Below, in pieces: positions 23,601 through 34,524 of a stretch of 64,000 bases of DNA. Where the stretch lies: positions 64,490,607 through 64,554,606 of the forward strand of contig NC_077227.1 of the NCBI RefSeq assembly GCF_027887165.1, written 5' to 3'. The DNA comes from Monodelphis domestica. Its lineage: Eukaryota; Chordata; Mammalia; Didelphimorphia; Didelphidae. How positions within the stretch are numbered: the first letter of the stretch is position 1; the number at the start of each line of letters is the position of its first letter. The notes beneath the pieces were generated by a model that saw nothing but the letters and a program-made list of their open reading frames with translations, was not told where the DNA came from and searched no databases. The position numbers were made by a program, and so were the translations under genes.

Positions 23601-24002
23601 CACTAAATATGTTGTCTCTGATCTCCAGCCCTCACTTTCTATGGAAATATGGTTCATCTGGGAGAAAAGTTTTATGTCACCACTGGCCAGTCTTTCAATT
23701 TCTTCATGATCAATAAAACTTGCCAGGAGATGGGAGGCGCTGTTGCCACTCCAAGGAATAAAGAGGAGAATGCAGCCATCATGAAGCTGGTGGTGAGACA
23801 CAACACACATGCCTTCCTTGCCCTAAGAGAGGGAATAATAGGGAAATTCTATTACCTGGATGGATCCCCTTTAAAGTACACCAATTGGTATTCAGGGAGG
23901 CCAGATGGGCAAGGACAAGAAAATTGTGTTGAAATGTACACAGATGGCACATGGAATGATAGAGACTGTTCTTATTACCGTCTGGGTATCTGTGAGTTCT
24001 GA
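15373..24002 (+). CDS. SFTPA-like: Collectin gene A: SP-A-like C-type lectin with MBL-like collagen stalk (4 coding exons)
   Basis: Secreted collectin, expected to bind microbial or lipid glycans in surfactant or body fluid. Seen: joining 15373-15553, 16381-16488, 22579-22656 and 23629-24002 gives one open frame of 246 aa, close to human SP-A (248). Every junction is GT/AG and phase 1. Order: hydrophobic signal peptide (about 1-20), N-terminal segment, collagen Gly-X-Y (46-96), neck (97-122), CRD (123-246) ending in the SP-A-like C-terminus GICEF. CRD cysteines are 154, 222, 236 and 244; N-X-T sites are at 108 and 151. Odd: the stalk lost three glycines found in gene B (positions now I63, S66, A72) and gained C70; Y39 replaces B's Cys; the EPN-type motif reads RPD (213-215). 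It is 22 kb upstream of gene B in the same orientation. The family is certain; whether it is SP-A itself or an SP-A/MBL hybrid is inference. Expression is unknown. Confidence 0.9.
15618..15772 (-). mobile_element. tRNA-derived SINE in gene A intron 1
   Basis: Reverse copy: AACCCTTACTTTCCATCTTGG ... CAGGGTCACACAG ... GACCTCCC. The head is missing. Gene B intron 1 lacks it, so it postdates the duplication. Confidence 0.85.
16381..16488 (+). CDS. SFTPA-like: Gene A exon 2: collagen stalk with degraded first half
   Basis: The acceptor is AAATAG at 16380 and the donor GTAAGA at 16489. It is 108 bases, phase 1 to phase 1, the same length and borders as gene B exon 2. The second half is regular Gly-X-Y ([21 protein letters not shown]). 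The first half reads [15 protein letters not shown] where B reads [15 protein letters not shown], so three glycines are missing and a cysteine is new. The frame is open, so this is substitution rather than gene death. A short or locally unfolded triple helix is the inference. Confidence 0.88.
16707..16905 (+). mobile_element. tRNA-derived SINE whose tail seeds a microsatellite
   Basis: GGGGCAGCTAGGTGACTCAG head, GGTTCAAATTTGACC box B, diverged body, A-rich tail that runs directly into the AGAGG array. Gene A intron 2. Confidence 0.85.
16911..17040 (+). repeat. (AGAGG)26 perfect pentanucleotide array
   Basis: 130 bases, 26 uninterrupted copies, purine-only on the + strand. It lies in gene A intron 2 at the 3' tail of a SINE. 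Absent from gene B. Potentially polymorphic and able to form triplex (H-DNA). Confidence 0.98.
17640..18373 (-). mobile_element. Solo LTR (fossil) in gene A intron 2
   Basis: The minus-strand copy starts TGTGTGAATTTTAGA at the right end. Shares GAGGGGCCTCCTCAGAGGAT and CACTTCCTGTGTC with the LTRs at 2740 and 63640. Includes a G(11) run near 18207. No internal genes. Confidence 0.65.
18690..18960 (-). mobile_element. CORE-SINE/MIR-like element
   Basis: CTATCTGCCAAGCACTTTACTAAG and CATTTTACAGATGAAGAAACT are typical of the CORE/MIR class. Ancient and diverged. Gene A intron 2. Confidence 0.55.
19015..19260 (-). mobile_element. Marsupial CORE-SINE
   Basis: Carries AGTAGTGTCCAACTCTTC, CATTTGGGGTTTTCTGGGCA, GGTCACACATCTAGTAAG and a head near 19240. 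Part of it is duplicated in inverted form at 20420-20582. Confidence 0.7.
19101..20582. repeat. Near-perfect 322-bp inverted repeat with 836-bp spacer
   Basis: Arms 19101-19424 and 20261-20582. By hand alignment they differ by three substitutions and two A residues in one A run, about 99% identical. The left arm contains part of a CORE-SINE that continues naturally to its left. The right arm stops abruptly at both ends in TA repeats, so the right arm looks like an inverted copy pasted into a TA microsatellite. Gene A intron 2. Confidence 0.9.
20236..20260. repeat. (TA)n microsatellite, left of the inverted copy
   Basis: Alternating TA with one G, directly adjoining the right arm of the inverted repeat. 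Confidence 0.9.
20586..20672. repeat. (TA)n/(CA)n microsatellite, right of the inverted copy
   Basis: About 87 bases of TA with a short ACACACAC segment. Probably the other half of the array into which the inverted copy was placed. Confidence 0.9.
21098..21806 (-). mobile_element. Solo LTR (fossil) with internal tandem duplication
   Basis: Related to the LTR at 1298-1826 (GGTCGCCAAGGAATTC). A segment containing TACAGCCCTT...CAATCCTGTTA...GGGTGGAGATTG occurs twice in tandem at 21620-21770. The 154-codon open stretch in it is LTR sequence, not a gene. Confidence 0.6.
22085..22480 (+). mobile_element. L2 fragment in gene A intron 2
   Basis: CCCTATTGCCTTGATGATTCAC, AAACTCCTC and CTTTCATAATCTGGCTCCAA are the L2 3' region motifs. 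The orthologous fragment is at 40130-40560 in gene B intron 2. Confidence 0.6.
22579..22656 (+). CDS. SFTPA-like: Gene A exon 3: coiled-coil neck
   Basis: A 78-base exon between a pyrimidine-rich acceptor (TTTTCTTCTTCCCAG) and a GTAAGT donor, phase 1 to 1. It encodes residues 97-122 with hydrophobics spaced as in the collectin trimerising neck ([19 protein letters not shown]) and an N-M-T glycosylation sequon at 108. It is too short to stand out as an open frame; it was located by its splice signals and by the matching exon in gene B. It differs from the B exon at 21 of 78 bases by hand count. Confidence 0.85.
22930..23165 (-). mobile_element. CORE-SINE in gene A intron 3
   Basis: CACCATTTTACAGATAAGGAGA and CAGCTAGTAAGTGTCTG; shared with gene B intron 3 (43460-43685), so it predates the duplication. 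Confidence 0.6.
23629..24002 (+). CDS. SFTPA-like: Gene A exon 4: C-type lectin domain and stop
   Basis: The acceptor is CTGATCTCCAG (ends 23628) and the stop is TGA at 24000-24002. The exon begins [17 protein letters not shown], aligning with the start of the SP-A lectin exon (ALSLQGSIMTVGEK in human). SP-A hallmarks include [28 protein letters not shown] and the C-terminal GICEF. All four disulfide cysteines and the WND calcium motif are present, and Glu220 matches the SP-A calcium ligand before Cys. The motif normally read as EPN or EPA/EPR is RPD here. The NYT sequon found in B and in SP-A is replaced by KYT. Confidence 0.93.
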
Positions 24003-24159
24003 GCCCCCATCAGGGCTGGTCTGTCTGGGAAAACAGTGAAGGTGGTGAATTGTTTAGTTCAAGACTTGGTGGCCCAAAGGGGTTAAAATCCTCTGCCTCT
24101 CAGGAAGGAGTCTATGAGAAGGAGGTTTTAATGAATTCTATTTGTAGCTCATAAAACAA

Positions 24160-24530
24160 GATGAAAATGGGTTCTTTTGTCCCTTGCCAGGAATCCCCAG
24201 CTCTCTTTATCCCCTTTTTACACTCTAACCAAGTCCTACCCAGCCTTCAGAACTTAGCTGAATGTGCTACCTTTTTTCCCATATGGCCATGCCCGGTTCT
24301 GCCATTCTACAGTAATCTTTGCTTTGGAGCCCTTGCACATTTGTACCACCCAATTCAATTGCATGCTCAAGTTGCTTAATGTTTTAAGTGGGTATGTCTA
24401 TGGCTCCAGCTTGAGATAAATCTCCTGAAGAGCTAGGAATTTGTCTTCCCCTCCTTCATTCTTCACAGTACCTAGGAGATGGCTGGGCAGATAGAAGACA
24501 CTGAATAATTGAATCAAAATAAAATCATTT
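24160..24530 (+). mobile_element. L2-like sequence forming the gene A 3' UTR region
   Basis: Matches 44750-45290 downstream of gene B. Diverged L2-type 3' end; supplies the AATAAA at 24518. Confidence 0.45.
24518..24523 (+). promoter_or_regulatory. Candidate polyadenylation signal of gene A
   Basis: The first AATAAA seen after the gene A stop codon, about 515 bases downstream, within a stretch resembling an L2 3' end. Gene B has no AATAAA at the equivalent place; its next candidate is at 45345-45350, inside an L1 fragment. Confidence 0.4.
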
Positions 24531-24539
24531 TTATTGAAT

Positions 24540-25390
24540 TGAACTCATGTCTGCTTTGCTCTGAGAAGTGAGTCCAGGGACAAGAGACCAAGCGAGCACT
24601 CTCACAAGATCCCTCTGAAAGAAGGTTGAAGATCACCAACAAGTGTACAATTTCCCATGTTTTCACTCAACTAGTTACTAGGAAGCACAAAGGTGTCAAG
24701 TACCTCCCAGCCCCTGTCTATCCTGGACCAATCCTCAATACCTGACACATTGGCTCCTTCTACTATTTTCCTATGAACACAATCTCTACTCAGGATGCCA
24801 GTTTCCTTCACCCAGAGATTAGCCTGCCAGAGAAAATGCAGGCTTGTCTCATCTCTCTGACACACATGCCTGAGAGCAGGACATTTGTAGGGGGAAACAT
24901 GAGTGGGTGGGTGGGAAAGGTTGTTAAAATAATAAATCAAATAAGTTACAAACTTACAAGTGTCTCCATGGCTAAGCTGGAACATGAGTCAAGCCATTAG
25001 AGCTTCCAGGGAAGAATAGAAGGCTCTTTCCCAGGCTCCTTTAAACTCCTCCCATGCCCAGTTATGCCCAGGGCCTCTCTTCCAGAGCTCTGGTTCCTCC
25101 TCCTTGGGTCAAAAAGTGTAGACAGTTTAGCACTTTATGAGCTTTCTCTTCCCCTAGGTTCTCTGAGTCCTCTCACCCCAACCTCCCAGGCTTCCCTGAC
25201 TCCTAGGCATCTTTGTCCCAGGGCTTGCTGCTCTCCCCTGCTCTACCCCTCCATCTTTGTCCTTACTATTCTCCTTTCCCCTGACTAGAGGACAGCCTCT
25301 TAGGATCCCAGACTTGTACCCCAGGTGCAAAAATTCCCAAATCCAACCTTAAAATCAGCACATACCTGCTTGTGGATTTATTTGACTAGG
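24540..25390. other. Intergenic sequence, nothing recognised
   Basis: Not shared with the region after gene B. No repeat family or gene recognised; only short frames. Confidence 0.4.
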
Positions 25391-25394
25391 ACTG

Positions 25395-26710
25395 AGAGAA
25401 GTAAATTGAATATAACTTTATTCAGAATATAATTTGAGAGAGAATCTATGGAACATCAAATAAAATTTTGAAGAAAAAAACCTTTTTTTTTTTTAAATCA
25501 GAAATCACCCATCCAAACTTGGGCCAGAGCTACTCATGCAATTCAGGTTTTCATAAGCCTTTGTTTTGTTTTGTTTTTTAGACACAAATCTACTAAACCA
25601 CTTCTCTGCTGTTATGGGTATTACTCAGTCATAAATAGAAGGGGCCAGGATGACATTTAGGAGTTTACTGCTTTACTGCTTTGCATGCATTTTAAGAAAA
25701 ATAAGTATCTAAAACTTGATACTTAGCATCAGTCATCCTTGAAACATTTTTAACATTTTATTTTCTCAATTACATTTAATAACAATGTTTAACATATATT
25801 TCCCAAAACTATAAGATGTAAAATGCTTCCTTTCCCCCCTTCTCCAGGAGAACGTAAGCAATTTGATCTGGGCTATGCACATCTTATCATGCAAAATACA
25901 CTTCTATATTGATCAATGTTATAAGAAAATTCTCCTATAAAACCCCAACCCCCAAATAAAAACACAAATAAACTAACATGGAATATAGTATGCTTTGATC
26001 TACATTCTCACTCCAACTGTCCTTTCCCTGGAGGTGGAGGCATTCTTTGTCTTACCTCTTTCAGATTTGTCCTGGATCACTGTATTGCTGGGAGTCTTTC
26101 ACAGTTGGGCATTGTATAATATTGCTTTTCCTGTGTACAATGTGCTCATGTTTCTGTTTATTTCATTCTGCATTCATTCATGTAGGTCTGTCCAGCCTTT
26201 TCTGAAATCATCCTGCTCAGCATCTCTTACAGTACAATAGCTTCCTTAGCCATCCCCTCAATGGCCAGTTCTTTGCCACTACAAAAAGAACTGCTATGAA
26301 TACTTTTGTACAAGTAGGTCCTTTCCCCAGCCTTGAAACTTTAAATTTGCCATTAGTATAAAACACCCAGAAATCACCCAGAATTCTTTGTCCTTCTCCC
26401 TCTCCCTCCTGGGAAGTCCAAGACAGACATGACAATTACTTAGCCTCTTTAACCTGGGCAACATACACAATGGCTTTGGAAATGGTTAATCCCTTCACTG
26501 TGGTTGAAGTCAACACATGGCTTGGGTGACCTATACTGAGGCTGTTGACCTATTAGGTGAGTATTCACATTTTAATCACCATAGACCAACCCCTCAGCAC
26601 CTTGTCAGGCCCAGGGACCATGGAAGGGTTGTGATTCTGAGGCCGACCCAACTGCCAAGGGTTATCTCAATTTCTCAGACCTGCTTTGTATAGAATCCGT
26701 GGACCTGGCT
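25395..26710 (+). repeat. Flank block F2, part 1, split by an L1 insertion
   Basis: Second copy of F, starting about 1.4 kb after the gene A stop. It is collinear with F1 and F3 except for the L1 at 25747-26331. No gene. Confidence 0.75.
25747..26331 (-). mobile_element. L1 3' end insertion in F2
   Basis: Read on the minus strand it encodes the L1 ORF2 C-terminus (FIAVLFVVAKNWPLRGWLRK). Flanked by CCTTGAAAC at both sides, with unfilled sites in F1 (near 390) and F3 (near 46310). Inserted after F duplication. Confidence 0.8.
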
Positions 26711-26984
26711 TAGATCAGAGAGAGTGCTGCTCTCCAAACAGAGAAACCTGAGGGTACCATGAACCTTTCCTGGTCACATGATATAAGCTGGTTTCTTTTA
26801 TTTCATTTCAACTCAACTCAACTCAAACATTGATTTAAAAAAATCTTTTCTTATTAGTGAAAATGCACTTTACATAAAAGCAGGTGTAATACTTTTACTC
26901 TGAGAAAGACATTTTCATCTTGCTATAGGAAATGATGCACCTTCATCTTTTAATTTGCAAAAATTAAATTTAATTCTCTCCTGA

Positions 26985-27762
26985 TTGTGAAAATTAAATT
27001 AATTAACTCTTCCCAGATTGTGAAGATTAAATTGTAATGTCTGCCCATTTTTATATTTAATCACCAAATTTTTCAATACCCTACTTAAAGTTGACTATGG
27101 AAATCTGCCCATTTTTAGTTCTAATCACCAAAAGTGTAAACATCCCACTTAATCACTAAATAGGAGGCCTATGACCCACCTGTGCAATAGTGGGTGACAA
27201 ATCAGAATTAAACTGACTTCCCCAGGGGAAGGCACAGGAAGTGATGCAAAAGAAAGTGTCTTTAAAGAGAGTTACAACTTTCTGAGTGCAGTTTTTACTT
27301 GGAGTTCTACTTGGTGTTGAACTTCCTGTGAGAGGAGTTGTTCATTATTTGTAGTTGAGCTGATGAAGAATCAGCTGACTGTACCTGAGACCCTGTTCTC
27401 AGTGAGACTGTTCTTAAATCTCTTCCTTTTGGACTGACACGTGGTGAGTGAAAAGGCTGACTCCTTTCCTCGATTTTGTAAAGAAACTAGCCTGGGGAGA
27501 GACCTACCTCTTGAGAGAGACATTCCCACATCCTAAGGACTAACTCTCTGTGCTCTGGTTGACCCAGGGGCCATGAGTAAATTAGTTAGTGTTTAGGCTA
27601 GATATCTTACCCTATCCTCTCTTTGATTTTCTTACTTCATTTTTTCTATATTTTGTAAATAAATTATAAATAAATCTCTTTGGAATAAATTAAATTCCTG
27701 GCAATCCTATTTTAAATATAATCCAGTTCAACCTTTTTAATAAATATCCTCTTTTTCCCCTT
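26985..27762 (+). mobile_element. Solo LTR (fossil), plus orientation
   Basis: Same family as 2740-3595 in the opposite orientation: GGTGAGTGAAAAGGCTGACT, CACAGGAAGTGATGC, and a promoter-distal AATAAA-rich end near 27650-27700. Interrupts F2. The start is ambiguous between two repeats of GATTGTGAA. Confidence 0.6.
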
Positions 27763-27802
27763 ATGAATTCTGGCCCTTCAAGTGTTAAGAATCTACTTTG
27801 CC

Positions 27803-27988
27803 TAGCAGGAAGCTGAGTGGCTCAGTGGATTGAGTCCAGAAATTCAAATCTGGCCTCAGGCACCTCCTAGTCCTATGGCTCTGGGCTAGTCACTTAGCTT
27901 ACATTACCTAACCGTTATTGCTCTTTTACCTTAAAACCAATACTCAGTATTGATTCTAAGATGAAAGGTAAGGATTTAAAAAAAAAAA
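27803..27988 (+). mobile_element. tRNA-derived SINE with target duplication
   Basis: AGTGGCTCAGTGGATTGAG head, AATTCAAATCTGGCCTCAG, poly-A tail; AAGAATCTACTTTG flanks it on both sides. Confidence 0.85.
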
Positions 27989-28624
27989 GAATCTACTTTG
28001 TGCCAGGTACAGTGCTAGATACTAGAGAAACAAAAACAGAGAAAGTCTCCACCTTCAAGGGGCTTTCATTCTACTGGAGATGATAAGCATAAATTGTAAT
28101 CTGACTCTTAAAGGGAGCTAGTGGTCCCTAAAAGAAGACAGGAGGAGAAAGTAGATTCAATTACTGAGGAACAGATGGAGCAAAAGCAGGAGACAAAAGC
28201 TGGTTTGTCCAGTGAGGATAACCTATCTGACCAACTAGGAGACTATTTCCACAATAGGAGGCAAATGATATTAAGGCCATGAACTGATTCTCAGCATGAG
28301 AGGGTGAAATAGAAATGATGATCAGTGGAAACTATTTCTCTTGCAATGAATGGATGCTCTGATTTGTGGCTAGATATGCGGCTGGTAGTGGAGTGGAGTG
28401 GAGACACACTTGCTACAGGGGAATGCTGGCACAGGGGATTGCTCTAGATTGATACTGGGGAATGCTCTGGGATTTGCCTGTTGATTTCTACTAATGACTA
28501 GTGGATCAATATCTCCTAATCTCCTCCTACCCTCTCTCCCTCCCTCCTTCACCTCTCCTCCCTGTCTCCCTCACCTCCCAGTTCTTCTTGAAGCCTTTGG
28601 CTTCTTCCCTCCCTCCTGAGTGAA

Positions 28625-29225
28625 CTATAAAGATACACTTTTCCTTTTCTTTTCAAGTCAGGGGGTTTATTGGGAAACAGGATGGGAAACTGAGGTAAGA
28701 GGGATGAGGGTGTCCCTAATCTAAAATGAAGATTATGAGGTCTTGGGAAGTCACAACTGTGACAGAGGGACAGTCAGAGATAGAGGACAACAGTTAAAAT
28801 TGCTGATAAGAAAATCTTCTTCCTTCTTCACAAAGCCACCAAGAAAAGTCTTTTCTTCAGCTTGGCTTTCCTCCAACTCTTGGTCAGTCAAATCTCAGAG
28901 AGAGCAGAGGTTTCCCCTTGATCAGAAAGTCAAGCCTCCTCAGTTCAATAATCCCCCAGTGAGAGAGTGAGCCCCAAGATCAAGACAGCCCCACGTGAGT
29001 CCTCAGCCAGACTCAACTGCCTCTCCTCCTGGGAACATTCCATTTAGAACCTTCTTCTTGATTGACAGACAGGTCCCCAGCCTTGTTCTTGCATCTTGGC
29101 TTGTCCTGCAAAACATCTCTCTCTTCAATTCTCTATCACAAGGGTCTTTACTAAATAGGTTTTAATAGAGTTTTAATAACTCACCCAGCTTCAGTGTCCA
29201 TGTTAAGATCTATAATTCATCTTCC
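28625..29225 (-). mobile_element. LTR-like segment
   Basis: On the minus strand a polyadenylation-type motif (CCAATAAACCCCC) is followed by LTR-like composition. It lies in the part of F2 that has no counterpart in F1 or F3. Family not recognised. Fossil. Confidence 0.35.
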
Positions 29226-29284
29226 AGCACTTAGGAACATTCTAGGGAGGAAAATGGGATTGGAATCAGAAGCTGAGCTGGTGC

Positions 29285-32120
29285 TTCCACTGACATAAGA
29301 GATTCTACACACAGAAACCCAGAGAACTAAAAGGTAGCTAAGAAGAAGTGAAACCAATTGATCTCTGGACCATATTTTCATTTTACAATTGAACTGCAAG
29401 CTTCTGAAAACCCAAAGATGTTCTGAAGATGTTATAGGATTCTCAGAGATCCTGAAAGACACAAAAAGCTTTAACTCAAGAAACTTAGCAGCACTAGTTT
29501 CTGTGCACCAGCTTTGAACGACCACAGCTATACTCATAATTCTGGTAGTAGTAATTCAAAGAGCCAATTAACAAATGGCAATCAGGTCCCAGAACAGGTG
29601 CTACCATATAAGGACAACAAGAATAATAAAGCAGCTAATATTTATATAATGCTTAGTATATGCCAGGTAGTGTGCTAAACACCTTAGAATTATTATCTCA
29701 TTTTATACAACCCTGTGAAGTATGAGACTATTATTATCTCCATTTTATAGATATGGAACCTAAGACAAAAAGAGATTAATTGCCCAGGATTGCCCAGATA
29801 TTATGTGTCTGAGGCAACATTTGAATTCAGTTCTTCCCAGATCTATATTTGGCCCTTTTTTCACAATATGAATATAGAAAGATCAATCATCAGAAACCTC
29901 AAGATTAAGTTAGAGCCCTTTGCTCAAAATGTGCCCCCTACTAAGAGTTAAAAATTTAGACTAAGACCCCTTGATCAAAATGTACCCCTCTTTAAATCCT
30001 CAGATTCTTACCAGTAGCTATTCATTCCTTATGGGTTAAGAGCCAGGGTAAGAAAAGTAAAGTTTTGATTGTTTGTGAAAGAATGTATCAGTTCCCCTTT
30101 CTCTCTGATAAAAGAAATGGGACAACAAAAAACACTCACTGGCTGCCTGGGAAATGGAGAACAACAAAAACAAGATGTCTGGACAACACTTTGCTTAGGT
30201 CTAAAATTGAGAAGCTAAACTAGATATCTCTAAGGTAGCTTCAAGCTCTAAGTTCAAAGATGCACAATTCTTCGTGCAGAAAGTAGTATTGAGAGGGATT
30301 GTGGGAAGATAGTGTTGCATTGGTTCCTGGAAGAACCCGGATCGCCCACAAAATCCCACTAAAGCTTTAGAAATGCTTTGTTCCTCAAAGGGTGAAGTGA
30401 GGAGGGGTGATTAAATGGGGAAAGAAGAACCAGGAGTAACAATAACAAAGAAAACTGATGAGAAAGTGTCATGTACCATCCACTAGAATGCACCAAAAAG
30501 CTACCAGAATCAGAAAGTAATAACTCTATCATGAAATAAGGACTATTAAAAGAAAATTAAAAGATTGGTTAAAAAGAGAAGAAAGTGTATGGAATATGAT
30601 ATTTTTAAAACCAACCAGGAAAATTTGTCAAGGAGAAATAATCCAAGAATATCTGAGTCTTAACTGATCTTCTACCTGAAAATCATATCAAAAAATTAAC
30701 CCCATATCCCAAGAAATCATATGTAAAAGAAGCCCAGATTTATTCAGAATAAAAATAGAAATACTCTACCAGTCACTTTCTGAAAGAAAATCCAAAATGA
30801 AAACTTCTAGTAATGTTATTACACAAATCTAGAACTTCTAAGTCAAAGAGAAAAATAAAACTATACTTCCAATAGCCAAAACAAAAGGTCAAGTATTCAA
30901 GAAGTCATACTCAGGATCACACTCAAGCCAGAATATACAACTGTGAGGAGATCCTTGAATGTGATATTCCAAATGACAAAAGATTTAGACTTACAGGAAT
31001 AAAACCCATCTGGCAAAACCATTCTACTTTAACAATCTTAGAAGAAGTAGAAAATGAGAAAAAGGAAGGTTACTCTAGTAAGGAAGAGGAGGAAAAGACT
31101 ACCATATACTAGGATCCATGAGAGAAAGATTCTACAAGTGAAAGAGACATAGAGGGAACTGGCATCTCATTTTTAAAATATCAAAGATGTCAATAATAAT
31201 TTCAGATAAAGAAACAGAAAAAAAGAAATATGATTAAAAAAAGAAGTTGGCAGAGAAGTTCAATGTTATGCCAAAAGGCAACATAGGTTCCATGTGATGA
31301 TCCTATCCAGGAATTTTTCAGGAAATTTATATATTTTTCCAGATTCATAATCCAAAATAAAAATCAATCAAGAGACCAGGGAAAAGTATTAGAATCTAAA
31401 AAAATTAAAAGTTAGCAATCAACACAAAGACATCACTGATTCAAAGGAATACGCTGATATTAAGTTGACAGCGAGAGCCAGAAATGCTAACAAAGATTCA
31501 AAAGTTGTCAACATTTTCAGGCACCAGAACAAGAAAGAAGTAGTTATGATCATTAGATCTCAGTTAGTCTTGCTTGTAACCCTTGCCATGTGATATGAAT
31601 TGTTAGAGGCTCTGTATGTTGAATCATTCTTGCAAATAAAATAAATATTAATAAGTTTATGCACTTAGCATGCTTTATGCAAATCCTGTGAAAACGTTCT
31701 GAGAAATAGCCATCGTAGGAGAAAAATAAATTTTTAAATAGACAATTTCAGCATATGATTCTGTGCACAGATGTTAGCCTTACTAGAGAGCTAAATGTTA
31801 CATTATCCGAATAATACCCAATAATGCTTGCTAATGATTTCCAGGGTTTGAATATTCTCTATAGTCTGTAGTTATTTGATTTTTGTTCAGTTGTTTCTGT
31901 TGTGTCTGATTCTTCATGACCCCATGTGCGGTTTTCTTGGCAAGAATACTGGAGTGGCTTGCTATTCCTTCTCCAACTCATTTTCCAGAAGAGGAATCAG
32001 GCAAACGGGGTTAAGTAATTGCCCAGGGTCACAGAGCTAGTAAGAGTCTGAGGCTAGATTTGAACTCAGGTCTTTATGGCTCTATACCTGAAATTCTGTC
32101 TACTGTGTCATCTAGCTACC
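29285..32120 (+). repeat. Flank block F2, part 2
   Basis: Collinear with F3 46795-49670, including a CORE-SINE near 29640, a degraded LINE-like A-rich stretch (30600-31500) and a second CORE-SINE (31880-32120). The shared repeats show they were in place before duplication. No coding frame is supported. Confidence 0.75.
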
Positions 32121-32540
32121 CATTTTAGAAATGCCCTCTGCACAAACAACATCATATATGGTAGAACATCATAGTAAATTGGAAGCTGGCCTCTGTCACC
32201 ATGTCCTGGGCTCAAGACCCACTTCTGATACTAGCTGGGTGATCCTGGTCAAGTTATTGAACATTCCAAGATGCTAAGCATTAGGATGACACTCAAGTCA
32301 CAGAAAATGAGTGTTTATATTGGTTTATTATGAGAGAGCTGATTGAGGGAGCTGCTTCATCAGGAGTTTGCAATAACAGTAAATTAGAGTTCCAGTTTTT
32401 AAAAACAACTATATAACACACATATGTATATGTTATATGTGTGTTAAATATTAGCAATATTTATATATGTATATATGTGTGTATGTTATTATTTGTTCTT
32501 TGCTTTCAAAGAGGACCAATGACATCATGGGGTAATATCT

Positions 32541-32743
32541 TTAAAAAAAAAAAAAAAAAAAACCTTTACCTGTGTATTGGTTCCAAGGCAGAAGAGTGGT
32601 AAGGGCTAGTAAGGGCTAGGCAATGTGGGTTAAGTGACTTGCTCAGGGTCACACAGCAGGGAAGTATCTGAGACCAGATTTTAACCTAGGACCTCCCATC
32701 TCTAGGCCTGGCTCTCAATCCACTGAGTTACCCAGATGTCCCT
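32541..32743 (-). mobile_element. tRNA-derived SINE with target duplication
   Basis: Long A tail (as T/A run on +), TGTGTATTGGTTCCAAGGCAG, CTCAATCCACTGAGTTACCC head. GGGTAATATCTT is repeated at both ends. Confidence 0.9.
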
Positions 32744-33239
32744 ACAGGGTAATATCTTAACTTGCTCATGAATTAGATTTGTGTGACAAAGTTACACAAA
32801 GTTGTTGATCTCACTCTCTCTTCCAGAGCCATCAAAGTCCAATGTTAAGATAAAAGTCAACATAAATGTTGTTGGTCTAGAATACAGTAGATGACTGTGG
32901 CATCTTCAGCATTTGACAAAGCTCCGAGCCCTCCACAGCAGCTGTTTCTCTTGCCTTCAAAGCTTTGGAACAACTCATTCTCATCTAACAATTTCAAAGG
33001 GAAATCTTCACACCCTTGGGGTCATTTCCTCCTAATTCCCCAATGGTTTTGAGGCCTGTCAGTTACCTAGTTTAGCCTATTTACCCAGAAAGTTTTAAGG
33101 GCATGTGGCTATAGCATCTTGGAGCCCCAGGTGAGAATTAGATGAGAGGAAGACACTAAAGGTATATGAGAAGCCATGAAAAAGCAAGCCCTTACAGCAA
33201 AGGGGCTAGTCCTCCTGAAACACTCTATACATATATATT

Positions 33240-33301
<62 letters not shown>

Positions 33302-33365
33302 CATCTATCTATCTATCCATCTATCTATCTATCTGTGTAGATAGATAGATGTTGCTAGAGATAGA
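33240..33365. repeat. (CTAT)n tetranucleotide microsatellite
   Basis: Uninterrupted at 33241-33300, then with CCAT and CTGT variants, ending in an inverted GATA run at 33338-33365. Confidence 0.95.
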
Positions 33366-33377
33366 TAGACATTGTCC

Positions 33378-33860
33378 TAATTAGGGGCTCCTCATGTGTC
33401 ACTTGTCTCTATGACACAGGCACCTCCAAACATATTTTCTCTTACTCCCCAGCTACCTTTTCTTCACTCTTTCTCCACTCTGCCAAATATAGAAGATAGA
33501 ATTAGCTTGATTGATAGATTAAGTAGAGATTGTTGATTGATTGATTTATATACATAAAGTGATTTATTAGATAGGTGAGAGAGAAAGAGATAGATTAGAT
33601 TTATTGATAATGATAGATGAGATGGATCAGAGAGATAAACTGAGAGAGAGAGATTTCCCTATGAAGATCATTAAATTCTACCATGTATAGCGTTCCCTGT
33701 AGAACTTAACCCTTTCAGTTCCAGCACTCCCACCCTGGGCCCCCATTGTACTAATTAGGGGTTGCCTCATGTGTCACTTGTCTCTGTGACACAGGTACCT
33801 CTAACCATATTTTCCCTTACTCCCCAGCTACCATTTCTCCATTGTCCCTCCACTCCACCA
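33378..33860 (+). repeat. Direct duplication of about 105 bp (33378-33485 and 33752-33860)
   Basis: Both copies run ATTAGGGG...CCTCATGTGTCACTTGTCTCT and GACACAGG(C/T)ACCTC...TACTCCCCAGCTACC, about 90% identical, 374 bases apart. The sequence between is GATT/GATA-rich. Possibly inside an unrecognised LTR. Confidence 0.75.
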
Positions 33861-34524
33861 ACCACTTTCCAGTGCTGGAACCATGATTCAATCAATCCAG
33901 TCATTGCTCCTGGGGTGTCAGTCCACTTCCCTATGGCTCTACCCACCCACTCTAAATTTCTTCAGCTGAAAACAATTCCATTCAATCATTTTATTAATCA
34001 AAGGCATCAAACTAATGTATGCCTGGTCATGACCTGTGTGTGGGCTTTGCACGGTATAACAAGTTAGCTCAGAACTCAACCTCTGGGCATCTGCTGATAT
34101 AGAAGTAAGAAGAGTTGTCACTCAGAAGAAATAACTCCAGAGGACAGAGGAAAAGAATCTATGACTCCTCCCCACCTTGCCTAGGGGAAGAAGGACTTTA
34201 TGCACTTTACTAGGTCAGAAGGTTTAAACTTCTCAGCATTCCAGCTATGCCTCCAGAGCAGCTGAAATCCAGGTCTGTAACAAGAGTCAAGGGCAAATTA
34301 GACATGCTGAAAAAAAGCAGCCTCTGGATTCTATAAGGAGCTCGGCAGAAAGCAATGCCATAGTCTGAGAGAAACATCTTTAGGGTCTCACAAAACAGGG
34401 AAAGGGACTTCCAAGAACAGAATTTCCAGAACTATGAGTTTTTGCCACCCAAGATACATAAGTTTGTGTTCATTGGCCCCTGGACTTTGTATGTACTTGT
34501 GGAAATATATGTGTCCAGTTTGGG

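Noticed and set aside
33166-33348. 60-codon frame ending in IYLSIYLS repeats
   Set aside because: Translation of the CTAT microsatellite.
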